Below, one piece after another: positions 43,155 through 51,234 of a stretch of DNA of 64,000 nt. The stretch comes from an uncultured Rhodospirillales bacterium (lineage in GTDB: Bacteria > Pseudomonadota > Alphaproteobacteria > ATCC43930 > CGMCC-115725). Each line of letters opens with the position of its first letter. Within the stretch, counting starts at the first letter, position 1. The stretch lies in assembly GCA_903828515.1 (NCBI GenBank), contig CAIKMD010000002.1:868001-932000 (forward strand), in the 5' to 3' direction. The notes beneath the pieces are model-generated. The model worked only from the letters and a program-made list of their open reading frames with translations. It was not told the DNA's origin and ran no database searches. The translations under genes and the position numbers were made by a program.

Positions 43155-44177
43155 ATGACCCGGACAAATTTCGGTATGGCGAAGCTTGCGGCCTTGAGCC
43201 TCGCCGGGCTCATCGCACTGGGAAACCTGCCGGCCGCCGCCGAGGAGGTCGAGCACGCGACGCTCGCCATTCCCGGTGTGACGATCGGCTTCATCACCCG
43301 GTTCATCGCCGACGACGAGAAATTCTGGGCGAGGCAGGGGCTCGACGTCAAAATTCTCGATATCGCCGGCATCGGTTCGATGAACGCGGTGATCTCGGGC
43401 TCGGTCGAGTTCTCGATGTCGTCGGGTCCGTCGATCACCCGCGCCAAGGCGCATGGCCAGAACCTGACCGCGCTGGCGACCGCGATCAATCAAGCCGATG
43501 AAGACATCGTGCTGCGCAAAAGCATCACCGATGCCGGACATTTCGATCCGAAATCGTCGATCGTCGAACGCGGCAAGCTGCTGAAGGGGAAGACGCTGGC
43601 GGTCGGCGGCATCGGCGCCATTCCCGATGTCGTCCTCAAGGTGATCGCGATTCAGGCCGGGCTCGGGCGCGACGACGTGATCGTCACCGCGATGCAGCCG
43701 CCCGAATACATGGCCGCGTTCTCCCGCAACGCGATCGACGGCTTCGTCAGCGGTCCGCCGTTCATCCAGCAGGCCGTCCTCGCCGGAACCGGCGTGGTCC
43801 TCACCGATACGACCAAGGGCGAGCCCGTCGAATATTCACCGCAATCGGCGGGACTCCTCCTGGCGCGCGCCGATTACTGCCCGGCGCATCGTTCCGTCTG
43901 CACCAAGATGGTCCACGGCATCGTCGAGGCGGCGAAGTTTCTGCACGAACATCGCGCCGAATCGATCAAGATCGCGAAAGCGCATTTCGCCAATTATGGC
44001 GACGACGTGATCGCCGCTTCGGTCGACATGCTGATCGCGATGACCCCGTCGCCGCCGCTGACCACGGCGAAGATGCTGGAGAACGGCGACCTCATCAACA
44101 TTGCCGCCGGCTTCCTCAAGCCGGAAGACAAGCTCGCCAAATACGACGATTTGATCGACAACCAGTATGTGAAGTAG
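43155..44177 (+). CDS. ABC transporter substrate-binding protein, NMT1-like
   Basis: 340 residues with a signal peptide ending PAAA. HATLAIPGVTIGFITRFIADDEKFWARQGLDV, SVEFSMSSGPS, LKGKTLAVGGIGAIPDVVLK and AIDGFVSGPPFIQQAV are the diagnostic stretches. The sequence is clearly different from the upstream binding protein, so the two probably bind different ligands. CAGGAG lies 8 bases before the ATG. A dispersed repeat begins 33 bases after the stop, where a transporter core would be expected. Confidence 0.85.
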   Translation: MTRTNFGMAKLAALSLAGLIALGNLPAAAEEVEHATLAIPGVTIGFITRFIADDEKFWARQGLDVKILDIAGIGSMNAVISGSVEFSMSSGPSITRAKAHGQNLTALATAINQADEDIVLRKSITDAGHFDPKSSIVERGKLLKGKTLAVGGIGAIPDVVLKVIAIQAGLGRDDVIVTAMQPPEYMAAFSRNAIDGFVSGPPFIQQAVLAGTGVVLTDTTKGEPVEYSPQSAGLLLARADYCPAHRSVCTKMVHGIVEAAKFLHEHRAESIKIAKAHFANYGDDVIAASVDMLIAMTPSPPLTTAKMLENGDLINIAAGFLKPEDKLAKYDDLIDNQYVK

Positions 44178-44209
44178 GGCGGGCGCGCCCTTCGACGTCC
44201 ATTATTCAT

Positions 44210-44296
44210 CGTCATGCCCGGCCATGTGCCGGGCATCCACGTCTTGCGGTCTTAGCAGCAAAGGCGTGGATGGCCGGGTCAAGCCCGGCCATGACG
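44210..44296. repeat. 87-bp REP-like inverted repeat, copy A
   Basis: The element starts CGTCATGCCCGGCC and ends GGCCATGACG; its two halves pair imperfectly with CATCCACGTC and GGCGTGGATG inside. It matches the reverse complement of copy B at 48370-48456 at 77 of 87 positions without gaps, so the two copies are in opposite orientation. Repeats of this kind are abundant between genes of alphaproteobacteria. Confidence 0.8.
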
Positions 44297-44311
44297 GTTC
44301 GATTTGAGCAG

Positions 44312-45097
44312 CTACCGCTCTTCCGTCTTCGCCGTCACCCATAGCGCTTCCATCTCGTCGAGCGAGGCGGTGCCCGGCAGCTTGCCCTGTTCGGTCAGCA
44401 GCGTCTCGACCCGGCGAAACCGTCGCTCGAATTTGCGCGAGGCGCCGCGCAAGGCTTTCTCCGGATCGGTGTCGAGCTTCCGCGCCAGGTTCACCACCGC
44501 GAAGAGCAGGTCGCCGATCTCGTCCTCGATCCGCGCCGGGCCTTCGCCCATCGCGACGCAGACCTCGGCGATTTCCTCGTCGATCTTGTCGAGCACCGGT
44601 TCGACATTGGGCCAGTCGAAGCCGACGCGCGCGGCGCGGCGCTGGAGTTTGACCGCGCGGGTGAGGGCGGGCATCCCGACGCCGACCCCGTCCAAGGCGC
44701 TGGCCGCGCCCTTGGCCTGGCGCTCGCCGGCCTTCTGTTCCTCCCAGGCCACGGTCTGGGCTTCGGGCGACTCGATCGCCACGTCGGCGAAGACGTGGGG
44801 GTGCCGCCGGACCATCTTGTCCGAGATCGCCCCGGCGACATCGTCGAAGACGAACTGGCCGGCTTCCTCGGCCATGCGGGAATGGAACACGACCTGGAGC
44901 AAAAGGTCGCCAAGCTCTTCCTTCAGCGCCGGCGTGTCGTCCGCCTCGGCAGCTTCGGCGACCTCATACGCTTCCTCGATCGTGTACGGCGCAATGGTCC
45001 GAAAACTCTGCGCGACGTCCCACGGACAACCCGATTGCGGATCGCGCAACCGCGCCATGATCGCCAAAAGCCGGTCGAGTTCGGGGGAAGAGGTCAT
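44312..45097 (-). CDS. mazG: Nucleoside triphosphate pyrophosphohydrolase MazG
   Basis: 261 residues. Two MazG domains: the first has DPQSGCPWDVAQSFRTIAPYTIEEAYEVAEA with EELGDLLLQVVFHSRMAEE, the second KIDEEIAEVCVAMG with EDEIGDLLFAVVNLAR. The acidic EExxE-12-28-ExxD residues bind magnesium. It removes abnormal NTPs and lowers ppGpp. It is normally encoded just after hflX on the same strand; here it is on the other strand at 44.3 kb. Confidence 0.94.
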   Translation of the reverse strand: MTSSPELDRLLAIMARLRDPQSGCPWDVAQSFRTIAPYTIEEAYEVAEAAEADDTPALKEELGDLLLQVVFHSRMAEEAGQFVFDDVAGAISDKMVRRHPHVFADVAIESPEAQTVAWEEQKAGERQAKGAASALDGVGVGMPALTRAVKLQRRAARVGFDWPNVEPVLDKIDEEIAEVCVAMGEGPARIEDEIGDLLFAVVNLARKLDTDPEKALRGASRKFERRFRRVETLLTEQGKLPGTASLDEMEALWVTAKTEER

Positions 45098-45215
45098 CTC
45101 AGAGGCTCCGGGCTGCGTACAAAGGAATACCGTAAAACCAATGGATTAGGGTAGAAAACCTAATCTGGCGCCACGACCTAAATAACGCATAATGTATATT
45201 ATGAGAAATTATTGC

Positions 45216-45647
45216 TTATTGAGCGCCGCCTAGTGGCCTTATCCATCGGACCTGTCCGGCAACAGCCGGCAGAGAAATTTCCTGCCGAAGTGAATTCCGT
45301 AACAGCAGTAACAATGGATCGAGGCTTCCACGCGGCCTGCCATCAGGCTGCGGCCGCTGCCACTCGTCAAGAAACGCATGTACAGCCTGAATTTCTTCCG
45401 GCGTACCGAAGAGCTGTATTTTCGCCACAGCGCTTTCCATCATCCGAGCGAATTCTGGAGTTAAGTCGCGATTCGAAGCCATCGTTAGTTCGTCATAAGC
45501 TTCGATAAGATAGCCGGTCACCATCTGGTGACGCCGGTTAGTGTCGTCGCGATTGGAAGTAAGGCGGCTATTCAGGAACCAGCCTATGACCAACGCTGCG
45601 GTCGCAACAAAACCGGTTCCTAGCGTCACCCACGATTGCTCGGTCAT
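45216..45647 (-). CDS. Membrane-anchored hypothetical protein
   Basis: 143 residues. One N-terminal helix (VTLGTGFVATAALVIGWFL) and a cytoplasmic helical domain (RHQMVTGYLIEAYDEL, EEIQAVHAFLDEW). No family recognised. Its base composition is less GC-biased than its neighbours, and the 118 bases after it are AT-rich with no gene, which suggests recent arrival. Confidence 0.6.
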   Translation of the reverse strand: MTEQSWVTLGTGFVATAALVIGWFLNSRLTSNRDDTNRRHQMVTGYLIEAYDELTMASNRDLTPEFARMMESAVAKIQLFGTPEEIQAVHAFLDEWQRPQPDGRPRGSLDPLLLLLRNSLRQEISLPAVAGQVRWIRPLGGAQ

Positions 45648-45660
45648 TGTTCGATCTCCG

Positions 45661-45837
45661 TCAAAGCCCCAAGCCGCGTCCCAGCCAGTAGGCTACCACG
45701 ACGATCTGGTGGAAGCCGATGTTGAAGACGAAACCGGCGAGGGCGAGGATCCAGCCTTCGCTGAACCACAGCACGAGCAGGGCGGAAGCAATCGCAACCA
45801 GAAGGAACGGGCGGCTAACGGGGGCCAATCCCCTCAC
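45661..45837 (-). CDS. Small two-helix membrane protein at the end of the ABC operon
   Basis: 58 residues read from a GTG at 45837. The sequence begins VRGLAPVSRPFLLVAIASAL and has two helices (FLLVAIASALLVLWF and WILALAGFVFNIGFHQIVVVAYWL). The GTG overlaps the permease stop as GTGA, which strongly suggests translational coupling. Not a known ABC subunit; it may stabilise the transporter or be unrelated. Confidence 0.6.
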   Translation of the reverse strand: MRGLAPVSRPFLLVAIASALLVLWFSEGWILALAGFVFNIGFHQIVVVAYWLGRGLGL

Positions 45838-46634
45838 CCCAACGCCACCGCTTCAGGCTGCCAGAACACCGCGCGGTTTCGTAACCAGATCAGCGCGCGG
45901 TCCAGCGCGAAACCGATGATGGCGACGGCCGCTATGCCAGCCAATGACTTGGCATCATCGAACGAGGCTGAGGCGAACTGGATGTAGTAGCCGAGGCCGA
46001 CGCTTTCGCCGATGATCTCGGTCGAGACCACGATGATCAGCGCGACCGGCAGCGCGATGCGGAACCCGGTGAAGATCATCGGCAATGCCGCCGGCAACAG
46101 GACGCGCCAGAACAATTGCCGCGAATTGGCACCCATCGAGCTTCCGGCCCAGACCATGGTGTTCGGGACCGCCCGGATGCCCTGGTAGGTATGGAGCGTG
46201 ATGACGAACATGCCCTCGAGGAACACCAGGGCGATCTTCGAGGCGTCGCCGAGCCCGAAAATGAAAATGAACACCGGATAAAGCGCGATGCGCGGAATTG
46301 GAAAGCCGAACGAGAAGATCGGTTCGAACAGCGCGTCGATCGTCCGGTTGCGCGCCATCGCGGCGCCGAGCGTGCAGCCGGCAACCACCGCCATCAGGAA
46401 CCCGCCGAGCGCCCGATAGAGCGTAACCGTGGTGTGATGGATCAGCACGCCCGACAACAGATCGCGCCAGAAGATCTGGCCGATCAGCATCAGGCTCGGC
46501 ACCAGACGCGGCTGAACCCAGCCCGAATGCGATACGATTTCCCAGCACGCCAGCAGCAGCGGCACGGAGTACCAGTGCGCGAGGAAGTCGCGGAGTTTTG
46601 ACGGGAAGGGCGTCACACCGCCCTCCCCGGCCAT
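45834..46634 (-). CDS. ABC transporter permease, SsuC/TauC type (second)
   Basis: 266 residues with about six helices. The EAA loop region reads SSMGANSRQLFWRVLLPAALPMIFTGFRIAL, where the ATPase docks. The ATG at 46634 has no ribosome site; a GTG at 46616 sits 4 bases after GGGGAGGG and may be the true start. The two permeases of this operon are diverged, so the channel is probably a heterodimer. Confidence 0.88.
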   Translation of the reverse strand: MAGEGGVTPFPSKLRDFLAHWYSVPLLLACWEIVSHSGWVQPRLVPSLMLIGQIFWRDLLSGVLIHHTTVTLYRALGGFLMAVVAGCTLGAAMARNRTIDALFEPIFSFGFPIPRIALYPVFIFIFGLGDASKIALVFLEGMFVITLHTYQGIRAVPNTMVWAGSSMGANSRQLFWRVLLPAALPMIFTGFRIALPVALIIVVSTEIIGESVGLGYYIQFASASFDDAKSLAGIAAVAIIGFALDRALIWLRNRAVFWQPEAVALG

Positions 46635-46655
46635 GACGGGGAAAAGGGCAAGGCC

Positions 46656-47420
46656 TCACCCATTGCCGGCCTCGCTGCCCAGCGTCTGGCCGACCAGCAG
46701 CTTGCGGCGCGCGATGCGCATCAGGCGGTCGGCGCCGAAACCCAGCAAACCGATGATCAGCAGCGCGACATACATAATGTCGAAGCGCAGCGATTCCTGC
46801 GCCGCGCCGATGAGATAACCCAGGCCTTCGTTCGCCGCGATCAGTTCGGACGTCACCATGATGATGAGGCTCAGCGCAAGGCCGACGCGCAGGCCGTTGA
46901 AGACCTGCGGCATCGCCGCCGGCACGACAACCCGCCGGAACACCTGCCAGCGCGAGGCACCCATGTTGCGGGCCGACCAGATCAGCACCCGCTCGACGCT
47001 TTTGGCGCCATAGAACGACGCGATGAAGGTCGGATAGAACACCGCCATGATGATGATGACGAATTTCGCGGTGTCGCCGATGCCGAACCAGGTGAAGATC
47101 AGCGGCAGCAGCGCGATCTTGGGCACCGGATAGGTCAGCGAGATGATCGGATCGTAGAAATTCTCGACCGGCTTCAAGACGCCGGCGGTGAGGCCCGCGA
47201 GCGTACCGAAGAACGCGCCGACGGCGAAGCCGACCGTCGCGCGCTCGATGCTGCGGCCGGTATGCTTGAAGATCGAGCCGTTGAGCGTCATCGCCCAAAG
47301 CGTCTTCACCACCTCGGTCGGCGCCACGACATAGCGCGGCGCGATGCCGGTGCGCGCATAGATTTCCCAGGCGATCAGGAGCGCAACCGGCACGGCGGCG
47401 CCGCGCAGGAACCGGATCAT
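46656..47420 (-). CDS. ABC transporter permease, SsuC/TauC type (first)
   Basis: 254 residues, six helices. The EAA loop is RNMGASRWQVFRRVVVPAAMPQVFNGLRVGL, and helix segments YPVPKIALLPLIFTWFGIGDTAKF match NitT/TauT permeases. It overlaps the ATPase stop by 4 bases (ATGA) and precedes the second permease by 21 bases. Confidence 0.9.
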   Translation of the reverse strand: MIRFLRGAAVPVALLIAWEIYARTGIAPRYVVAPTEVVKTLWAMTLNGSIFKHTGRSIERATVGFAVGAFFGTLAGLTAGVLKPVENFYDPIISLTYPVPKIALLPLIFTWFGIGDTAKFVIIIMAVFYPTFIASFYGAKSVERVLIWSARNMGASRWQVFRRVVVPAAMPQVFNGLRVGLALSLIIMVTSELIAANEGLGYLIGAAQESLRFDIMYVALLIIGLLGFGADRLMRIARRKLLVGQTLGSEAGNG

Positions 47421-48223
47421 GCGCGGCCGTCCGGGGTCTGCGCGCGCGCGGCGATCACCTCGACATGGAGGAGATCCCAGACCTTGTTGCGATAGGCGGC
47501 ATATTCCGGGGTCTTCTTGATGTCGAGCCGGCGCGGGCGCGGCAGGTCGACGCGAAAATCCTCTTTCACTTTGCCCGGCCTTGCCGTCATTACCACGACC
47601 CGGTCCGAGAGATAGATCGCTTCGTCGATGTCGTGGGTGATGAAGATCACGGTCTTGCCGGTCTTGCCCCAGATTTCGAGGAGTTCTTCCTGCATCAGTT
47701 CGCGGGTCTGGGAATCGAGCGCGCCGAACGGCTCGTCCATCAGCAGGATTCGCGGATCGAGCACGAGGATGCGCGCGAGCGCCACCCGCTGTTTCATGCC
47801 ACCCGACAGCTCGGCCGGATAATGATCGCGGAAGCCTTCGAGGTGGACGAGATCGAGATAGCGATCAGCCGTCGCCTCGCGCTCGGCCTTGGGCACGCCC
47901 TTGATCTCGAGCGGCCACATGACGTTGCCATGCGCGGTGCGCCACGGGAAGAGCGCGTATTCCTGAAAGATCACGCCGCGATCGGGACCGGGCCCGAGGA
48001 TCGGCTTGCCGTCGAGACGCAGCGCGCCCTGGTCGACCGGCACGAACCCCGCGAGCATATGGAGCAGCGTGGTCTTGCCGCAGCCCGAGGGCCCGACGAT
48101 GGAAACGAACTCGCCCTCCTTCACCATCAGGTCGATGCCGTCGATCGCACGAATCACCCGCTCCTTGCGGGTGAACTCCTTGACCAAGTGATCGATCTCG
48201 AGAAACGGCATGCGCTCGGTCAC
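47417..48223 (-). CDS. ABC transporter ATP-binding protein, SsuB/TauB type
   Basis: 268 residues. Walker A GPSGCGKTTLL, Q loop VIFQEYALFPW, signature LSGGMKQRVALAR, Walker B ILLMDEPFGALD, H loop FITHDIDEAI. It energises import by the two permeases that follow. The GTG at 48223 follows AAGG; an ATG 12 bases on is an alternative. A 260-base gap with two dispersed repeats separates it from the upstream binding proteins. Confidence 0.93.
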   Translation of the reverse strand: MTERMPFLEIDHLVKEFTRKERVIRAIDGIDLMVKEGEFVSIVGPSGCGKTTLLHMLAGFVPVDQGALRLDGKPILGPGPDRGVIFQEYALFPWRTAHGNVMWPLEIKGVPKAEREATADRYLDLVHLEGFRDHYPAELSGGMKQRVALARILVLDPRILLMDEPFGALDSQTRELMQEELLEIWGKTGKTVIFITHDIDEAIYLSDRVVVMTARPGKVKEDFRVDLPRPRRLDIKKTPEYAAYRNKVWDLLHVEVIAARAQTPDGRA

Positions 48224-48276
48224 ACCTTAGCCGTCATGGCCGGGTTAGCCGTCATGGCATTCCGACGAAAGACACA

Positions 48277-48347
48277 CCACGGAGAAACGGAGGACACGGA
48301 GGAAGAATTCATTTCCCTTCTTCTCCGTGTCCTCCGTGTCTCCGTGG
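48277..48347. repeat. Inverted repeat with CCACGGAG ends
   Basis: CCACGGAG..ACGGAGGACACGGAGGAAGAA on the left pairs with TTCTTCTCCGTGTCCTCCGTGTCTCCGTGG on the right around a short AT-rich loop (left arm given only in part). The type is widespread as intergenic filler in bacteria. It could form a long mRNA hairpin inside the ABC operon. Confidence 0.75.
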
Positions 48348-48369
48348 TTAAAAGGGTTTGTTTATCATC

Positions 48370-48456
48370 CGTCATGGCCGGGCTTGTCCCGGCCATCCAC
48401 GACTTTCTTGCCGCGATCGCAAGACGTGGATGCCCGGCACGAGGCCGGGCATGACG
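48370..48456. repeat. 87-bp REP-like inverted repeat, copy B
   Basis: CGTCATGGCCGGGCTTG at the left end and GGCCGGGCATGACG at the right. Reverse-complemented, it aligns without gaps to copy A at 44210-44296 with 77 of 87 matches. It lies between the ABC ATPase gene and the upstream binding protein genes. Confidence 0.8.
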
Positions 48457-48485
48457 GTGAAAAAGCAAGGAGGTCATACGAACGT

Positions 48486-49466
48486 CTACGGCGTCAGCGT
48501 CGTGTCGACGATGTCGGCGATGTTCACCTTGGTGTCCTGGAAGTGGAATTCCAGTTCGACCGCCTGCTGGCGTTCAAGGATCTTGATGTCGGGTTTGACC
48601 GCCGGGTCGTGATAAAAATCCGGCGCGTCGAGGAATTCCTCGGGCTTCAGCAAAACCATCTGCGACTTCAGCAGATACTCGCGCGCCTCGTGGAGATGCG
48701 CGGTGTACCATTTCGTCGTCGAGATGAAATCGGCCAGGAACAGCTTCAGCACGTCGCGATGCTTGTTGATGTAATCGGGGCTCGCCATCAGCATTTCGAG
48801 ATAATCGTCCTCGCCCGAAATTTCCGAGGCGTTGAAAAGCTGGCGCAAGCCGCCCTGCTTCATCTCGATATAGCCGAACGGCAGCGGCAGCACGGCGAGA
48901 TCGATCAAACCGGAACGCACCGCCGTGCCCTGGCTGGGGAATCCGATCACGGTGAACTTCACGTCCTTGTCGGGATCGAGCCCGGCCTTGAGCACGGCGC
49001 GGCGCTCGGTCAATTCGGTGTCGGATTTATAGCCGTTGATGCCGAGCGTCTTGCCCTTCAGATCGGCGAGCGTCTTGATCGGCCCGTCCGCCTTGACCGC
49101 ATAGGGCGTCTCGAAACCCTTGGAGCTGTCCATTGAGATCGAGCCGATCATCTTCAATGGCACGCCTTTCGAGGCGGCGAACATCATCGACGCGGCGCTG
49201 CCGGTGCTGAGATCGATGTCGTCGGCCTGATAGGCCTTGAAGCGCGGCTCGGAACCGCGGAACAGCGTGAACTCGAGCGTATAGGCCTTGCCCTGGTTGG
49301 TGCCGAGTTCCGGATGATCCTTCATCAGCCAGAGATTGTCCTCCGCCGACGGACCGTGCCCGATCCGGATCTTGAGCGGATCGGCGCACGCGCCACCCGC
49401 GGCGAACAGAATCAGCGCCGCGAGAGCGGCCGGGGCCTTACTGCGGAACGAGGGTGTCATCGACAT
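48486..49466 (-). CDS. ABC transporter substrate-binding protein (tandem paralogue 2)
   Basis: 326 residues, signal peptide ending GACA. LKIRIGHGPSAEDNLWLMKDHPELG, SEPRFKAYQADDIDLSTGSAASMMFAASKGVPLKMI and VLLKPEEFLDAPDFY align along the whole length with the neighbour at 49438-50406. It begins within the last 29 bases of that gene. The duplication is old: the pair share motifs but differ widely. Confidence 0.87.
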   Translation of the reverse strand: MSMTPSFRSKAPAALAALILFAAGGACADPLKIRIGHGPSAEDNLWLMKDHPELGTNQGKAYTLEFTLFRGSEPRFKAYQADDIDLSTGSAASMMFAASKGVPLKMIGSISMDSSKGFETPYAVKADGPIKTLADLKGKTLGINGYKSDTELTERRAVLKAGLDPDKDVKFTVIGFPSQGTAVRSGLIDLAVLPLPFGYIEMKQGGLRQLFNASEISGEDDYLEMLMASPDYINKHRDVLKLFLADFISTTKWYTAHLHEAREYLLKSQMVLLKPEEFLDAPDFYHDPAVKPDIKILERQQAVELEFHFQDTKVNIADIVDTTLTP

Positions 49467-50406
49467 AATCCGCTACCTTTACCTTGGTGTCCTGGAAACC
49501 GTATTTGAGCAGAACGTCCTGCTGAATTTCGAGATCGGCGATCGAGGGCTTGCCCGAAGGCTTGCGATACATCTCGGGCGACGGCAGGAATTCCTCGGGC
49601 TTGAGGAGCACCATCTGCGCCTTGATCAGGTCTTCGCGCGATTCTTTGGTGTGTTCGGTGAACCATTTCGTCGAGGCGACGAAATCGCTGAGAAACGCCT
49701 TCACCACGGCGCGATGCTTATCGATGAATTCCTGATGCGTCAGGATCATCTGCAGTTCTTCATCCTCGGGGATGATGTCCTTGGTGGTGAAGATGGTACG
49801 CAGGCCGCCCTGCTTGTTCTCGTTGTAATAGAAGACGCCGCCGAACGAGCCGACATCGATCAGCTTCGAGCGCACCGCGTTGCCCATGTTGGGGAAACCG
49901 ACCACGGCGAATTTCACGTCCTTGTCGGGATCGAGCCCGCCCTTGACCGCCGCGATCCGCTCCCAGAGTTCGGTGCCGGATTTATACGCGTTGACCGCCA
50001 TGATCTTGCCCTTGAGATCGGCGAAACCGTGGATCGGCGAATCCTCGCGCACCATGAAATGCGCGTTGAAGCCCTTGGTGCTTTCCATCGAGATCGACGC
50101 GATCAGCTTGAACGGCACGCCCTTCGAAGCAGCGAACAGCGCCGACGCGCCGCTCGCCGTCGCGATGTCGAGATCGCCCGCGTCGAACGCCTTGAAGCGC
50201 GGCTCGGCGCCGCCGAAGAGATGCCATTCGAGGTTATAGATTTTGCCCTGATTGGGGGTGATGTCGGGCCGGGCCTTCATCAGCCAGAGCTGTTCTTCGC
50301 CGGCGGGGCCATGTCCGATCTGAATGAGCAAAGGCTCGGCCGCGGCGATCCGCGCGAAGGCGAACAGCGCGAGCGCGGTAACGACGCATAATCGTATGGT
50401 TCGCAT
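49438..50406 (-). CDS. ABC transporter substrate-binding protein (tandem paralogue 1)
   Basis: 322 residues from the ATG at 50406 (a TTG two codons earlier is possible), with GGGGGA upstream and a signal peptide ending RIAAA. QIGHGPAGEEQLWLMKARPD, AEPRFKAFDAGDLDIATASGASALFAASKGVPFKLI and VLLKPEEFLPSPEMY parallel the next gene. First gene of the putative binding protein-ATPase-permease-permease operon. Confidence 0.87.
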   Translation of the reverse strand: MRTIRLCVVTALALFAFARIAAAEPLLIQIGHGPAGEEQLWLMKARPDITPNQGKIYNLEWHLFGGAEPRFKAFDAGDLDIATASGASALFAASKGVPFKLIASISMESTKGFNAHFMVREDSPIHGFADLKGKIMAVNAYKSGTELWERIAAVKGGLDPDKDVKFAVVGFPNMGNAVRSKLIDVGSFGGVFYYNENKQGGLRTIFTTKDIIPEDEELQMILTHQEFIDKHRAVVKAFLSDFVASTKWFTEHTKESREDLIKAQMVLLKPEEFLPSPEMYRKPSGKPSIADLEIQQDVLLKYGFQDTKVKVADYVDDTLVPQ

Positions 50407-50463
50407 CACCAATCCCCCTGCCCCTTTTTTTATCGTCTTCGCTCGAAACTTATAGCCGAGGGC

Positions 50464-51234
50464 TCAGACTTCCACCACCAGCCCATCATAGCCAGGCTCG
50501 ACGCCGGCGGGCAGTTCGCGCCGCAACGTCTCGTAATCGAAGCACTCTTCCATATGGGTGAGAATGGCGCGGCGCGGCTTCACCCGCGCGATCCAGTCGA
50601 GCGTCTGGGCCAGATGCGAATGGGTCGGATGCGGCCGGCGGCGCAGGCAATCGACGATCCAGACATCGATGCCGGCAAGCAAGGCAAAGGCCGCGTCGTC
50701 GAGGGTACGCACATCGGTCGAATAGGCGAAGCGGCCGATGCGAAATCCGAGCGTCTTCGAGAACCCGTGATCCTGCTCGAACGACACGATATCGAGACCC
50801 GCCGCGCTGAAGGGGCCGACCACCGCGTGCGGCTCGACCGACGGCTTGTAGAACGCGACCGTCACGTCCGGATTGATCGGCGTGAAGATGTAACCGAAGC
50901 GCGCGCGCAATTCGTCGACCGTCTCCGGACTCGCATAGACCGGCAAGGGCTTGCCGGTCATCTTGTTGACCGAGCGCAGATCGTCGATGCCGTGCGAATG
51001 GTCGGCGTGGATATGGGTAAAGAGAACCGCGTCGATCTTTTTGACCTCGGCATCGAGCAGTTGCTCGCGCAGGTCGGGCGGGGTGTCGATCAGGATCGAG
51101 GCCGCCCCCTCCTCCACCAGCACCGACGCACGCCGCCGGCGGTTCTTCGGATTGGCGGGATCGCACTCGCCCCAATCGCCGCCGATGCGCGGCACGCCCC
51201 AGGATGGACCGCAACCGAGCACGGTCACCCGCAT
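50464..51234 (-). CDS. MBL-fold metallo-hydrolase, PhnP-like
   Basis: 256 residues. Metal motif THIHADHSHGIDDL, further ligands in FAYSTDVRTL and the C-terminal ILTHMEE; the N-terminal VLGCGPSWGVPRIGGDWGECDP is typical of the PhnP/RNase Z-like group annotated beside tatD in alphaproteobacteria. Probably a phosphodiesterase. It overlaps the tatD stop by one base and ends the metG-tatD run. Confidence 0.87.
   Translation of the reverse strand: MRVTVLGCGPSWGVPRIGGDWGECDPANPKNRRRRASVLVEEGAASILIDTPPDLREQLLDAEVKKIDAVLFTHIHADHSHGIDDLRSVNKMTGKPLPVYASPETVDELRARFGYIFTPINPDVTVAFYKPSVEPHAVVGPFSAAGLDIVSFEQDHGFSKTLGFRIGRFAYSTDVRTLDDAAFALLAGIDVWIVDCLRRRPHPTHSHLAQTLDWIARVKPRRAILTHMEECFDYETLRRELPAGVEPGYDGLVVEV

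Noticed and set aside
48277-48456. CRISPR-like repeats
   Set aside because: These are two different inverted repeats with no regular spacing or spacers and no cas genes in the window.
49438-50406. The tandem binding proteins as a recent duplication or assembly error
   Set aside because: The two proteins share motifs along their length but differ at most positions, so they are old paralogues.
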